A stretch of DNA of 64,000 nucleotides from Rahnella inusitata (GTDB lineage: Bacteria > Pseudomonadota > Gammaproteobacteria > Enterobacterales > Enterobacteriaceae), in NCBI RefSeq assembly GCF_003263515.1, contig NZ_JYDE01000014.1, forward strand, positions 62,001 through 126,000, read 5' to 3'. Made by a program: the position numbers and the translations under genes. Position 1 is the stretch's first letter, and each line of letters starts with the position of its first letter. Below are positions 23,543 through 32,510 of this stretch, one piece after another. The notes under the pieces were generated by a model, which made no database searches, was not told the DNA's origin, and was given only the letters and a program-made list of their open reading frames with translations.

Positions 23543-24445
23543 ATGGATCCAGTATTCCAGCTCGATGAACTGCGCGGCCTGGCCGCCCACGCCGGTAACT
23601 GGCGGACAGAGACGGGCATTCCACGCGTGGCAATGGTGCAAGGCAAAATCCCGGCGGCGGCGCTGGCGGCGGTCTACGAGCCGATGATCAATCTGATCCT
23701 CACCGGCAGCAAAACTATGACGGTGGGGGAAAAGGTCTTCAACTATGACCCGGCCTCGTACTTTGTGATGTCGGTGGATTTACCGGCGGTGGGTGAAGTC
23801 CATCCGGCAGTCACCGGCGAACCTTATCTGGCGGTGAGCCTGACCATTGATCCTCAGCGCGTGGCGACATTGCTGGAGGGGTTATCGCCGTCGATGATGA
23901 ACAACAGGCCGGAGGGCGGATTCTCGGTGGCGTCTGTAACGCCGGAGCTGCTGGATGCGTGGGTGAGAATGCTGCGTCTGATGAAAACCCCTGATGACAT
24001 TCCCGCACTTGCGCCGGTCTACGAGCGCGAAATTCTCTATCACGTCCTGAAAGGGCCACATGGCTGGATGCTGCGGGACATCGCTTCACCGGGCACCATG
24101 CTGGCGCGGATAAGCAATGCGATCCAGTGGCTGCGACACAATTTTGCCGAAGAGTTTGTGGTGGAATCACTGGCCGGGCGGGAAGCGATGAGCGTCTCAG
24201 CGTTTCATCGTCACTTTAAAGCTGTCACCGCCATGAGCCCGTTACAGTATCAAAAACGCGTCCGGCTGTTGCACGCCAGAACGATGTTGTTAGGACGACA
24301 GCAAAGCGTTACCTACGTGGCCCAGGAAGTGGGGTATCGCAGCGTGCCGCAGTTTAACCGTGACTACGCCCGCGTCTTCGGCCTGCCGCCGCTGAAAGAT
24401 GTGGCCCAGTTGCGCAAAGTAATGAATGTCCGGGAAAGTCACTGA
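23543..24445 (+). CDS. AraC-family transcriptional regulator
   Basis: The ATG at 23543 (MDPVFQLDELRGLAAHAGNW) follows GGGAGG at 23531-23536; an upstream in-frame ATG at 23318 lies inside the SDR gene. The 300-residue protein has an AraC N-terminal ligand region (VYEPMINLILTGSKTMTVGE, PYLAVSLTIDP) and a C-terminal double helix-turn-helix (MSVSAFHRHFKAVTAMSPLQ, VTYVAQEVGYRSVPQFNRDY). It is divergent from the SDR-VOC operon with a 133-nt gap, which it likely controls. Confidence 0.92.
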   Translation: MDPVFQLDELRGLAAHAGNWRTETGIPRVAMVQGKIPAAALAAVYEPMINLILTGSKTMTVGEKVFNYDPASYFVMSVDLPAVGEVHPAVTGEPYLAVSLTIDPQRVATLLEGLSPSMMNNRPEGGFSVASVTPELLDAWVRMLRLMKTPDDIPALAPVYEREILYHVLKGPHGWMLRDIASPGTMLARISNAIQWLRHNFAEEFVVESLAGREAMSVSAFHRHFKAVTAMSPLQYQKRVRLLHARTMLLGRQQSVTYVAQEVGYRSVPQFNRDYARVFGLPPLKDVAQLRKVMNVRESH

Positions 24446-24466
24446 CAACCTTGCCGGAGACTCACA

Positions 24467-25354
24467 TCACGTCAGCTTCAGCGCTTCCATCACCAGTGAA
24501 AACGCCGGAGAGTGCTGTTTTCTGCTGGGGTAATACAGGTAATAACCGGGGAAGGGAATACACCACGCATCCAGAACCCGGATCAGGCGGCCTTCCTCAA
24601 GGTGTGGGGCAAACTCTTCTTCCGGTAAAAATGCGATGCCCAGCCCGGCTAAGGCTGCATCCACCATGTGCGCAGAGGTGTTAAACGTCAGCTGGCCGTT
24701 AACCCGCACATTCACCGGCCCCTCTTCATTATCAAATTCCCAGACGTAAAGCCCTCCCGACGTGGCCTGCCGCATATTCATGCAGTTGTGATCCAGCAAA
24801 TCATGCGGCGTGAGCGGAATCGGATGCGAACTGAAATACTCCGGGGAGGCTACTGCCGCCATGCGCAGCTGAGGGCTGATCGGCATGGCGATCATATCTT
24901 TATCGATGGTGTCGCCCAGTCGCACACCGGCGTCAAACCTGTCGGCAACAATATTGCGAAAACCGTGGTTGGCATCAAACTCCAGATGGATATCAGGGTA
25001 ATTACGCAATAACGGCGACAGTTTGGGTAACAGCAAGGTTTTAAGAACATGAGGTCCGCAGGTGATACGCACCGTACCGGCAGGCTTATCACGCATCTCC
25101 GTCAGCATATCCAGTTCTGCTTCAATCTCATCAAAGCGGGAACCAATCGCCGCAAGCAAGCGCTCGCCCGCCACCGTCGGTGACACGTTTCGCGTCGTGC
25201 GCGTCAGCAGCCGGATCTCCATACGATTCTCCAGAGCGGTGATGGTCTGGCTCAGTGCGGGCTGCGTGACGCCAAGCTGGGCGGCTGCGCGGGTGAAACT
25301 GCCCTCACGCGCGACCGTCACAAATGCCATCAGATCGTTGAGATTACGCTTCAT
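24467..25354 (-). CDS. LysR-family transcriptional regulator
   Basis: 295 residues. The DNA-binding domain is MKRNLNDLMAFVTVAREGSF then TRAAAQLGVTQPALSQTITA and LENRMEIRLLTRTTRNVSPT; the effector domain is CrgA-like (DRFDAGVRLGDTIDKDMIAM, GIAFLPEEEFAPHLEEGRL). It is divergent from the MFS exporter gene, with a 237-nt gap containing a LysR-type palindrome just before its own start. It probably represses itself and activates the exporter-hydrolase pair. Confidence 0.92.
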   Translation of the reverse strand: MKRNLNDLMAFVTVAREGSFTRAAAQLGVTQPALSQTITALENRMEIRLLTRTTRNVSPTVAGERLLAAIGSRFDEIEAELDMLTEMRDKPAGTVRITCGPHVLKTLLLPKLSPLLRNYPDIHLEFDANHGFRNIVADRFDAGVRLGDTIDKDMIAMPISPQLRMAAVASPEYFSSHPIPLTPHDLLDHNCMNMRQATSGGLYVWEFDNEEGPVNVRVNGQLTFNTSAHMVDAALAGLGIAFLPEEEFAPHLEEGRLIRVLDAWCIPFPGYYLYYPSRKQHSPAFSLVMEALKLT

Positions 25355-25375
25355 TACACCTTCTTAGATTTCTAT

Positions 25376-25394
25376 TTATAAGCAGGGCTTATAA
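25376..25394. promoter_or_regulatory. LysR-type operator (T-N11-A palindrome)
   Basis: TTATAAGC, AGG and GCTTATAA form a perfect 8-bp inverted repeat, and ATAAGCAGGGCTTAT within it fits the T-N11-A rule for LysR boxes. It starts 22 nt upstream of the LysR gene on the side facing the exporter. Confidence 0.65.
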
Positions 25395-25591
25395 CCCCAT
25401 TAAGGATTCATTACCTAGTCAGAATATACTCTCGCTGTAGAATTCTCAGCAAGCAGAAACCCGAAAAGATCAGAATCGGGAGTTTTGCTTAATTCCGGTA
25501 ACTTTATGTTATTTAAGTTTTTATTCCCTGAATAAAGACCGCCACCGGCTCGCCCAAAATTTATCAGGCCAAATGAAAAAGGTAATAAAAA

Positions 25592-26779
25592 GTGACGACT
25601 TCCATTGATAACACCCTGCCGGACGATAGCACCAGCGCGCATTGGACCGGGGTGTGGGCGATAACCCTGTGTGTATTTGCGCTGGTCGCCTCGGAGTTTA
25701 TGCCCGTCAGTCTGCTGTCACCGGTTTCCCGCGATCTGGGCGTCAGCGAAGGGCTGGCCGGACAGGGGATCGCGATATCCGGCGCACTGGCCGTGCTGAC
25801 CAGTTTGTCGATATCCCGGCTGGCCGGAAACATTGACCGCAAGCTGCTGCTGTTAGGGCTGACGGTACTGATGGCCCTCTCCGGCGCGGTGATCGCGCTC
25901 GCCCCCAATTATCTCACCTACATGGCGGGGCGTGCACTGATCGGGGTTGTCATCGGCGGATTTTGGTCGATGTCGGCGGCGCTGGCGCTCCGGCTGGTGC
26001 CTGAGGATCAGGTGCCCCGCGCACTGGCGATTTTTAACGGCGGCAATGCGCTGGCGATGGTGATTGCCGCGCCGCTCGGCAGTTATCTGGGCTCGGTGAT
26101 GGGCTGGCGTGGTGCCTTCTTTTGCCTCGTGCCGGTCGCGCTGGTGGCGTTTATCTGGCAGGGGGTCAGCCTGCCTTCAATGCCCCCTGTGCGGGGTGAA
26201 AAATCCTCAGGCAATGTCTTGCGTCTGTTCAAAAATCCTTTGGTCGCTCTCGGCATGGCGGCTTGCGGGTTGTTTTTCATGGGCCAGTTTGCACTGTTCA
26301 CTTATCTGCGCCCGTTCCTTGAAACGGTGACTCGCGTCAACGTCTCCACGCTGTCACTTATTTTGCTGAGCATCGGCATTGCCGGTTTTATCGGGACGCT
26401 GATTATCGGTTTCTTTCTGCGTGCGGGCCATTACCCGACGCTGACTGCCATTCCGCTGGTGATGGCAGTCATTGCCGTGATGCTGATGGTATCCGGCCAT
26501 ACGCTCTGGCTGGTCGTTGTGCTGTTGGGTCTCTGGGGGCTGGTGGCGACGGCGGCACCGGTCGGATGGTGGTCTTGGGTGGCGAAAACCTTCCCTGACA
26601 ATGCCGAGGCCGGTGGTGGACTGATGGTCGCCGTAGTGCAGCTTTCGATTGCTCTGGGCTCTACCGCAGGCGGACTGGCCTTTGACCACGTGGGCTGGCA
26701 GAGCACGTTCGGTCTCAGCGGCGCATTGCTGACACTGGCGGCCATCCTGACCTTTATCACTCACTGCCGTGCACGCTGA
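25592..26779 (+). CDS. MFS exporter, NepI-like (DHA1 family)
   Basis: The start is GTG at 25592. The 395-residue protein has about 12 membrane segments and matches E. coli NepI in pattern: VFALVASEFMPVSLLSPVSR, DLGVSEGLAGQGIAISG, MAGRALIGVVIGGFWSMSAA, LRLVPEDQVPRALAIFNGG, APLGSYLGSVMGWRGAFF. NepI exports purine ribonucleosides; other DHA1 members export sugars or drugs, so the substrate is open. The gene is divergent from a LysR gene and is followed after 64 nt by a secreted alpha/beta hydrolase gene. Confidence 0.88.
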   Translation: MTTSIDNTLPDDSTSAHWTGVWAITLCVFALVASEFMPVSLLSPVSRDLGVSEGLAGQGIAISGALAVLTSLSISRLAGNIDRKLLLLGLTVLMALSGAVIALAPNYLTYMAGRALIGVVIGGFWSMSAALALRLVPEDQVPRALAIFNGGNALAMVIAAPLGSYLGSVMGWRGAFFCLVPVALVAFIWQGVSLPSMPPVRGEKSSGNVLRLFKNPLVALGMAACGLFFMGQFALFTYLRPFLETVTRVNVSTLSLILLSIGIAGFIGTLIIGFFLRAGHYPTLTAIPLVMAVIAVMLMVSGHTLWLVVVLLGLWGLVATAAPVGWWSWVAKTFPDNAEAGGGLMVAVVQLSIALGSTAGGLAFDHVGWQSTFGLSGALLTLAAILTFITHCRAR

Positions 26780-26843
26780 CGGCGAGCGTATTTTTAACCG
26801 GGCGAACGTACGCCCACTGACGAAACCTACTGAGGATATTCTC

Positions 26844-27872
26844 ATGAGAGCTTTAAGTATGTTGTTCGGATTGTTGATCAGCTCGTTTGCGGCCACTGCT
26901 GCGGATATGTCGAACGGTGCAGATAATTTTTACCAAAGCGATAAAGTGACGCAGCAAAAGGTGACGTTTAAAAACCAGTACCAGATGAACGTCACCGGGA
27001 ATCTTTTTATTCCGAAAGATATGAATCAGAGCGCCAAAAATCCCGCCATTGTTATTGGTCATCCAATGGGGGCAGTAAAAGAGCAGAGTTCCAATTTGTA
27101 TGCACAAAAACTGGCAGAGCAGGGCTTTGTGACACTGGCAATTGATATTTCTTTCTGGGGTGAAAGTGAAGGGAAGCCGCGTAACGCCGTTGCGCCGGAT
27201 ATCTACGCTGAGGATTTTAGCGCCGCAGTGGATTACCTCGGCACACGTTCGTTCATCGACAGAAATCGTATCGGGGTGTTAGGGATCTGCGGAAGCGGCA
27301 GTTTCGTGATCAGCGCGGCGAAAATTGATCCGCGCATGAGAGCGATTGCGACCGTCAGCATGTATGACATGGGGTCGGCGAACCGTCACGCGCTAAACAA
27401 TTCCTTAACGCTGGAGCAGCGCAAGCAAATTATCGCCGAAGCGGCTGAACAACGTTACGCAGAATTCACCGGCGGTGAAATCAAATACACCAGCGGCACG
27501 CCGCATAAAATTGATGAAAACTCTCCACCGATAGCCAAAGAGTTCTACGATTTTTACCGTACTCCGCGCGGCGAATTCACGCCAAAGGGGTCTTCCCCAC
27601 AGCTGACCACGCACCCGACGCTGACCAGCAACGTGAAGTTCATGAACTTCTATCCGTTTAACGATATTGAAACCATTTCGCCGCGTCCGATGCTGTTTAT
27701 TACTGGCGATCAGGCGCATTCCAAAGAATTCAGTGAAAACGCTTATAAGCTCGCGGGGCAACCGAAAGAGCTGTATATCGTTCCCGGTGCGGGTCATGTA
27801 GATCTATACGACCGTACCGATCTGATCCCCTTTGCCAAACTGGCATCGTTCTTCAAAGAGAATCTGAAGTAA
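26844..27872 (+). CDS. Secreted alpha/beta hydrolase, dienelactone hydrolase-like
   Basis: The ATG at 26844 follows GAGGAT. The 342-residue product has a Sec signal peptide (MRALSMLFGLLISSFAATAA) and an alpha/beta hydrolase fold. The nucleophile elbow is LGICGSGSFVISAA, with Cys in the place of the usual Ser, as in dienelactone hydrolases and YcjY-like proteins. The acid is probably Asp in ITGDQAHS, and the His is in GAGHVDLYDR. An oxyanion-type motif GHPMGAVKEQSSN lies near residue 75. It should act in the periplasm on an ester or lactone. It probably shares a transcript with the exporter and is under the LysR gene. Confidence 0.85.
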   Translation: MRALSMLFGLLISSFAATAADMSNGADNFYQSDKVTQQKVTFKNQYQMNVTGNLFIPKDMNQSAKNPAIVIGHPMGAVKEQSSNLYAQKLAEQGFVTLAIDISFWGESEGKPRNAVAPDIYAEDFSAAVDYLGTRSFIDRNRIGVLGICGSGSFVISAAKIDPRMRAIATVSMYDMGSANRHALNNSLTLEQRKQIIAEAAEQRYAEFTGGEIKYTSGTPHKIDENSPPIAKEFYDFYRTPRGEFTPKGSSPQLTTHPTLTSNVKFMNFYPFNDIETISPRPMLFITGDQAHSKEFSENAYKLAGQPKELYIVPGAGHVDLYDRTDLIPFAKLASFFKENLK

Positions 27873-28090
27873 CTTTTCAAGGCGTACATGGAAGGGAAAT
27901 AAAGGTAACGCGTGCTGAAATCATTCGCGCGCGTTGCCGCTATTTTGGAAAGTTTTTGCAATTTTGTTATCACAGTCATCTCAGCAGAATGTCAGATATT
28001 TATTATTCTGATGGAAGTCGCATTGGTATATTGATATTTGTATCCCGGCGACGTGAAATCCTTCATAATAACAAACTCACATAATGGATT

Positions 28091-28780
28091 ATGAATGACA
28101 TGCCTATACATGACACAGAATATCAGGATGCGTTAGATTTTTTCTACGAAAGTGATTCGGACGAGGTATATTTTTCCGCTTCAGAAGAACAGCCTGTTAC
28201 GGCTGAAATACCTTTCTTTAAGAAGAATCGGCTCAGAGACCGCAGAAAAGCATCAAAACGTGTGACTCAGCAAAAACTGGTGCAACATCCATTTTTTTCT
28301 GCTGCCAATGTTCTGCCCAGACTGCCTGATTTTATTCCTCCATTTAATGACCGGACTGTCTCGGCGAAATCGATCCCCCCTTCGCCACAGCCTAAACCCG
28401 AGAAAAGATGGCGTTCATCGAACCATGTCTTTGCCGAGCCAGAGACGTCGCGGGGAGCAATAAAGAAAGGAGGCAGCGCACCTAAATTCACACAAAATGA
28501 ACCCCGCTGGACTGTGGATATGAGTGAACTCACGAGCATTGATCTTGATGGTGCGGCGATGAAAAAATATCAAGAATTTGTGCGGGCAGTTAATGAAAGT
28601 AATATGTCACCGTTAGATATTAATTTCGAAAAACGCCGATGGGACATTAAATTAACCAATCAAAAAGATAAGTATGAACTTTGGAGTGGACGGTTATCGA
28701 AAGATAAACGTATGAAATTCATCGTCCGTCAAAGTGAACATAAAGTGATGATGTTTTCAGTGGGTAAGCATGATAAGTAA
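28091..28780 (+). CDS. Unknown 229-residue protein at the T6SS border, possible toxin C-terminus
   Basis: No family is certain. The first 50 residues are acidic (DTEYQDALDFFYESDSDEVY), the middle is basic and proline-rich (about 75-110, IPPSPQPKPEKRW), and the last 80 form a compact domain: MKKYQEFVRAVNESNMSPLD, FEKRRWDIKLTNQKDKYELW, SGRLSKDKRMKFIVRQSEHK, VMMFSVGKH. The Trp-Ser-x-Arg-Leu, Arg-x-x-(Phe)-x-Val and terminal Gly-x-His pattern resembles RelE/YoeB RNase toxins. A disordered N-terminus plus small C-terminal domain is a common effector layout. It converges with the last T6SS gene across a shared terminator. No immunity-like gene follows. The toxin reading is inference. Confidence 0.55.
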   Translation: MNDMPIHDTEYQDALDFFYESDSDEVYFSASEEQPVTAEIPFFKKNRLRDRRKASKRVTQQKLVQHPFFSAANVLPRLPDFIPPFNDRTVSAKSIPPSPQPKPEKRWRSSNHVFAEPETSRGAIKKGGSAPKFTQNEPRWTVDMSELTSIDLDGAAMKKYQEFVRAVNESNMSPLDINFEKRRWDIKLTNQKDKYELWSGRLSKDKRMKFIVRQSEHKVMMFSVGKHDK

Positions 28781-28812
28781 TATAAAATCCTCATAAGATT
28801 GTCACCCTCTCA

Positions 28813-28842
28813 AAAAGCCAGAGCAAAAACGCTCTGGCTTTT
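28813..28842. terminator. Bidirectional terminator between the unknown gene and the T6SS operon
   Basis: AAAAGCCAGAGC, loop AAAAAC and GCTCTGGCTTTT form a 12-bp stem with A-run and T-run flanks. It closes the T6SS operon on the minus strand and the unknown gene on the plus strand. Confidence 0.92.
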
Positions 28843-28845
28843 GTG

Positions 28846-29970
28846 TTATTTATTTGTCAACTGAGTCAACCGGCTATTTAACGCCTCCAGTCGCTGAGAG
28901 ATCGCGCTGATTTCTGCATTGCTGACCGGCTGTTTGTTATCAAGCTTTTTCTGCACGTCATCAAGCTGCGCCAGAACCGGTTCGCCGCCTTGCTGGAGGG
29001 TTTGACGCATCTGATAGATGGCCGTTTTCAGTTCCGAAATCGTCATATAGGATTTGCGCTTTTGCTCGGCGTCCAGCAGTCGCTGTTCCAGCTCGTTCAG
29101 CTGTTTATTCACCAATGCCCAGCTGTTGATCTTCGGCAGACTGGCGTTTTGTTCCGCGAAGCGGTTTTGCCAGCGTGCGGATAACGGATTGTCCGGCCAG
29201 AACGCGTTTAAACGTAAAGCTGTCGAAGGTTGTACCAGCCAGTGAGCCGCGCTTACCGCGCACAGTGTCAGGGCGATACCGGCCATGCCGCCGGTTATCC
29301 AGGCTTTCCACGGGCGCGGCGGGGGCAGCTGCGTCAGCGCTGAGAGAGGTTGCACAGGGAGAGGTTGCGCAGCGGACACGAAAGGCAACGGCGCAGGGAC
29401 GGGAACAGCGGGTTTTACCGTCAGCGCCCGTTTTTGCAGCGATTGCCGGCTCGACTGAAGGTAATCGAGCAGGTTGCGCAACGCCGCCTGACTGCGCGAT
29501 TGCAGGTTCAGCGCATGGACGAGCATCATCGACACTGCGGCTTCAAGCTGCGTAAGAGTTTCGATTTCTGCACTGTTTAGCGGCAATCCGTACACACTGG
29601 TCGCGGCGTGGGTGGCATACCATTCGATAATCTGTTGGCGCAGATCGGTGGCCGCTAAAGGCGGCCAGCACTGACGCTGTTTTCTGCCAAAGGCTTCGGC
29701 CAGCAACAATGTCGCGTTGGCCATACCGGCCCAGCCGTGGCGCTGGCAGCTGATCAGGCAAAACCAGACACCGCTTTGCAGGTCATAGCCGTGGCGCTCA
29801 AAAATTTCCAGACACTGGTTTTCCTGCGTCAGCCACCATGAACGGTCGTGAACGTGACCTTTCCACCCGTAAACGCTGTTGCTGAGCAGCAAAAATTCCT
29901 GATGATGGCGGGGATCGTGACAGCTGATTTTTACATCGGCTGGCGTCACGGAAGGATTAATCTTTTTCAT
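28846..29970 (-). CDS. T6SS TssA-like protein with VasL domain (TagA type)
   Basis: 374 residues. The N-terminal part (DPRHHQEFLLLSNSVYGWKG, WFCLISCQRHGWAGMANATL) is an ImpA-type domain as in TssA. A proline-rich linker is followed by one membrane segment (AWITGGMAGIALTLCAVSAA, about residues 230-250), then a VasL-like region (LNAFWPDNPLSARWQNRFAE) and a coiled-coil end. TssA-like membrane proteins of this plan include TagA, which stops the growing sheath at the far membrane in E. coli Sci-1. It is the last gene of the operon and overlaps the end of clpV by 14 nt. Confidence 0.85.
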   Translation of the reverse strand: MKKINPSVTPADVKISCHDPRHHQEFLLLSNSVYGWKGHVHDRSWWLTQENQCLEIFERHGYDLQSGVWFCLISCQRHGWAGMANATLLLAEAFGRKQRQCWPPLAATDLRQQIIEWYATHAATSVYGLPLNSAEIETLTQLEAAVSMMLVHALNLQSRSQAALRNLLDYLQSSRQSLQKRALTVKPAVPVPAPLPFVSAAQPLPVQPLSALTQLPPPRPWKAWITGGMAGIALTLCAVSAAHWLVQPSTALRLNAFWPDNPLSARWQNRFAEQNASLPKINSWALVNKQLNELEQRLLDAEQKRKSYMTISELKTAIYQMRQTLQQGGEPVLAQLDDVQKKLDNKQPVSNAEISAISQRLEALNSRLTQLTNK

Positions 29971-32491
29971 GGCTTTTCCACGTCACCAGTTTGTCTTTAC
30001 TGACGCCAAGTTTCAGGCCGCCTTTAATGACCTTTTCTTCCTGCAACAGCTGGTCGGCCAGCAGCGGCAGCGTATGCTGGCTGAGAACCTGATCAATATC
30101 GCGGGCACCGCTCTGGTTGACCTGACACAGCCCGGCGACCCAGGTCACCACGCTCTCGCTGTAAGTCAGTTGTACTTCGCCGTTGCTGGCGGCGTGGTAA
30201 CGCAGGCAGATTTTGTCCAGCTTAAGCCTGATGATTTGCGCCAGCGTTTTAGGATCCAGCGGCAGATACGGGATCAGCGTGACACGGCCCATCAGCGCCG
30301 GGCGGAAGACGTGATCGAACTCGGGGCGGATCAGCGCGCAAAGTGCTTCCGGCGAGACGTCGCCTGCGGCGCAGGCCGTGGTTATCTTCGCGCTCGCCAG
30401 ATTGGAGGTCATGATAATCAACGTGTTACGGAAGTTAATCAGCTGGCCTTCTGCATCTTCGAGCACGCCTTTATCGAACACCTGATAAAACAGCTCCATC
30501 ACATCCGGGTGGGCTTTTTCTACTTCATCGAGCAGAACAACGCTGTACGGATTGCGTTTCACCGCCTCAGTCAGCACGCCGCCCTGACCGTAACCCACAT
30601 AGCCCGGCGGGGAACCTTTCAGGCCGGAGACGCTGTGCGCTTCCTGGTATTCCGACATGTTGATGGTCACCAGACTTTGCTCGCCGCCGTACAACAACTC
30701 CGCCAGCACCATCGCCGTTTCGGTTTTGCCGATGCCGGATGAGCCCGCCAGCATGTATACGCCGGTCGGTTTCAGCGGATCGTTAAGGTTGGCGCGGCTG
30801 ATGCGTATTTGCGTCGCGATAGTTGACAGCGCGTGACGCTGGCCGATGACGCGCTGTTCCAGCCGGTGAAGCAACCCGCTCAACTGCTGATGCTCTTTTT
30901 CCACCATGCGTCCGAGCGGAACGCCCGTCCAGCCGGAGACCACGTCAGCGATACAGGCCGCGTCAACGCATTCAAATACCAGCGCGTGGGCCTCATGCAA
31001 CAGCGCCAGTTCATTGCGCCACTGCGTAATCGCGCTTTCATCACGGCTTTCCTGCAATTGTTGCACCAGCGTCTTTTGTTGCTCCCACAGCGGCTGGATA
31101 TAGGCCAGATCGGCCAGCAGTTCACCTTCCCGAAGCGCCAGTGCGGCCAGCCGTTTCTCGTGCTGACCTTCTTTTTGCAGCGCGCCACGCTCGGTGCGCA
31201 GATTGGTGAGCAGCGCGTTAATATCCTCAATTTCTTTCGGATGATGCGACTGGGAAACCGCCACGCGGGCGCAGGCGGTATCGAGCAGGCTGACGGATTT
31301 ATCCGGCAGTTGTCTTCCTGCGATGTAACGGCTGGAAAGTGAAACCGCCGCATGGATCGCGCTTTCGAGGATCAGCACGCCGTGGTGGCGGGACATCGCC
31401 GGGGCAATGGCGCGCAGCATGGCGGTGGCGCTGTCGATACCTGGCTCCGCGACCTGCACCAGCTGGAAGCGGCGGGTCAGCGCGGCATCTTTCTCAAAAT
31501 ATTTTTTGTATTCTGCCCAGGTGGTGGCCGCGACGACGCGCAGCTCACCGCGTGCCAGCGCCGGTTTCAGCAGGTTGGCCGCATCGTTTTGCCCGGCCTG
31601 ACCGCCTGCACCAATCAGAGTATGGGCTTCGTCGATAAACAGAATGACAGGCGTCGGGGCGCTGGCGATTTCTTTCATCAGCGCCTGAAGGCGGTTCTCA
31701 AACTCACCTTTTACGCTGGCACCTGCCTGAAGCAGGCCGAGATCCAGCGTTAGCACTTCCATCGATTTCAGCACGTCCGGCACATTACCGGCGGCGATGC
31801 GCAGCGCCAGACCTTCCACCAGCGCGGTTTTGCCGACGCCCGGTTCACCTGTCAGGATCGGGTTGTTCTGACGACGACGCAGAAGGATATCGATCATCTG
31901 GCGAATTTCCGCTTCGCGACCCAGCACCGGATCTAACTGGCCGTTACGCGCCTGTTCGCTGAGGTTGCGGGTAAATTTGCCGAGCGCGGTGTGGTGGTTG
32001 TGTTCCGAAGACATCGCACTGCCCTCTGCGGGCTGGCAGGCGTCGAGCAGCAGTGCTTCTGCCGCATCCCGATTGCAGTTCAGTGCCTTCTGCACACTAT
32101 CGCTCAGCTGCGACACGGTATTTGCATCCAGCAGGCACGCCAGCAGCGCCGCCGGTGCCAGCTGCGTGTGTCCCCATCCTGCACTGGCGTGAAGCCAGGC
32201 TTTTTCCAGCCACTCAACCAGCCCGGAGGAGAAGACCGGCGCACGACTGTTGCCGCTTCGCAAGGTGCTCAGCGTTTGCTGCGTGGCGCGGAGCAGGGCG
32301 TCGGAGGGCAACCCCGCGCCCAGACTGAGGGTTTCCATCAGGCTGCTGTGGCGAATAATGATTGCCAGTAAGAGATGCTCAACGTCCACCTCATGATGGG
32401 TGCGCGAAATGGCCTGACTGACGGCAGCATCCAGACAGCCGCGGCTTTCCGGAGTCAGTTTGTCTACGATGCGTTTTAAATAGCTGCTCAT
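29957..32491 (-). CDS. clpV: T6SS sheath-disassembly ATPase ClpV (TssH)
   Basis: The ATG at 32491 ([20 protein letters not shown]) has AAAGGA in front; reading further upstream would enter tssM. The 844-residue AAA+ protein has the ClpV N-domain ([13 protein letters not shown]), a first ATPase with Walker [10 protein letters not shown] near residue 214 and Walker [12 protein letters not shown], and a second with GSSGIGKTE near 582 and [11 protein letters not shown]. ClpV recognises the TssC N-terminus in contracted sheath and recycles TssB/TssC. The position directly after tssM fits other enterobacterial clusters. Confidence 0.95.
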   Translation of the reverse strand: MSSYLKRIVDKLTPESRGCLDAAVSQAISRTHHEVDVEHLLLAIIIRHSSLMETLSLGAGLPSDALLRATQQTLSTLRSGNSRAPVFSSGLVEWLEKAWLHASAGWGHTQLAPAALLACLLDANTVSQLSDSVQKALNCNRDAAEALLLDACQPAEGSAMSSEHNHHTALGKFTRNLSEQARNGQLDPVLGREAEIRQMIDILLRRRQNNPILTGEPGVGKTALVEGLALRIAAGNVPDVLKSMEVLTLDLGLLQAGASVKGEFENRLQALMKEIASAPTPVILFIDEAHTLIGAGGQAGQNDAANLLKPALARGELRVVAATTWAEYKKYFEKDAALTRRFQLVQVAEPGIDSATAMLRAIAPAMSRHHGVLILESAIHAAVSLSSRYIAGRQLPDKSVSLLDTACARVAVSQSHHPKEIEDINALLTNLRTERGALQKEGQHEKRLAALALREGELLADLAYIQPLWEQQKTLVQQLQESRDESAITQWRNELALLHEAHALVFECVDAACIADVVSGWTGVPLGRMVEKEHQQLSGLLHRLEQRVIGQRHALSTIATQIRISRANLNDPLKPTGVYMLAGSSGIGKTETAMVLAELLYGGEQSLVTINMSEYQEAHSVSGLKGSPPGYVGYGQGGVLTEAVKRNPYSVVLLDEVEKAHPDVMELFYQVFDKGVLEDAEGQLINFRNTLIIMTSNLASAKITTACAAGDVSPEALCALIRPEFDHVFRPALMGRVTLIPYLPLDPKTLAQIIRLKLDKICLRYHAASNGEVQLTYSESVVTWVAGLCQVNQSGARDIDQVLSQHTLPLLADQLLQEEKVIKGGLKLGVSKDKLVTWKSHEKD

Positions 32492-32510
32492 AAAAAATCC
32501 TTTACGTAAA

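Noticed and set aside
29969-30742. 257-codon open frame on the plus strand inside clpV
   Set aside because: Antisense shadow of clpV without domain or start context.
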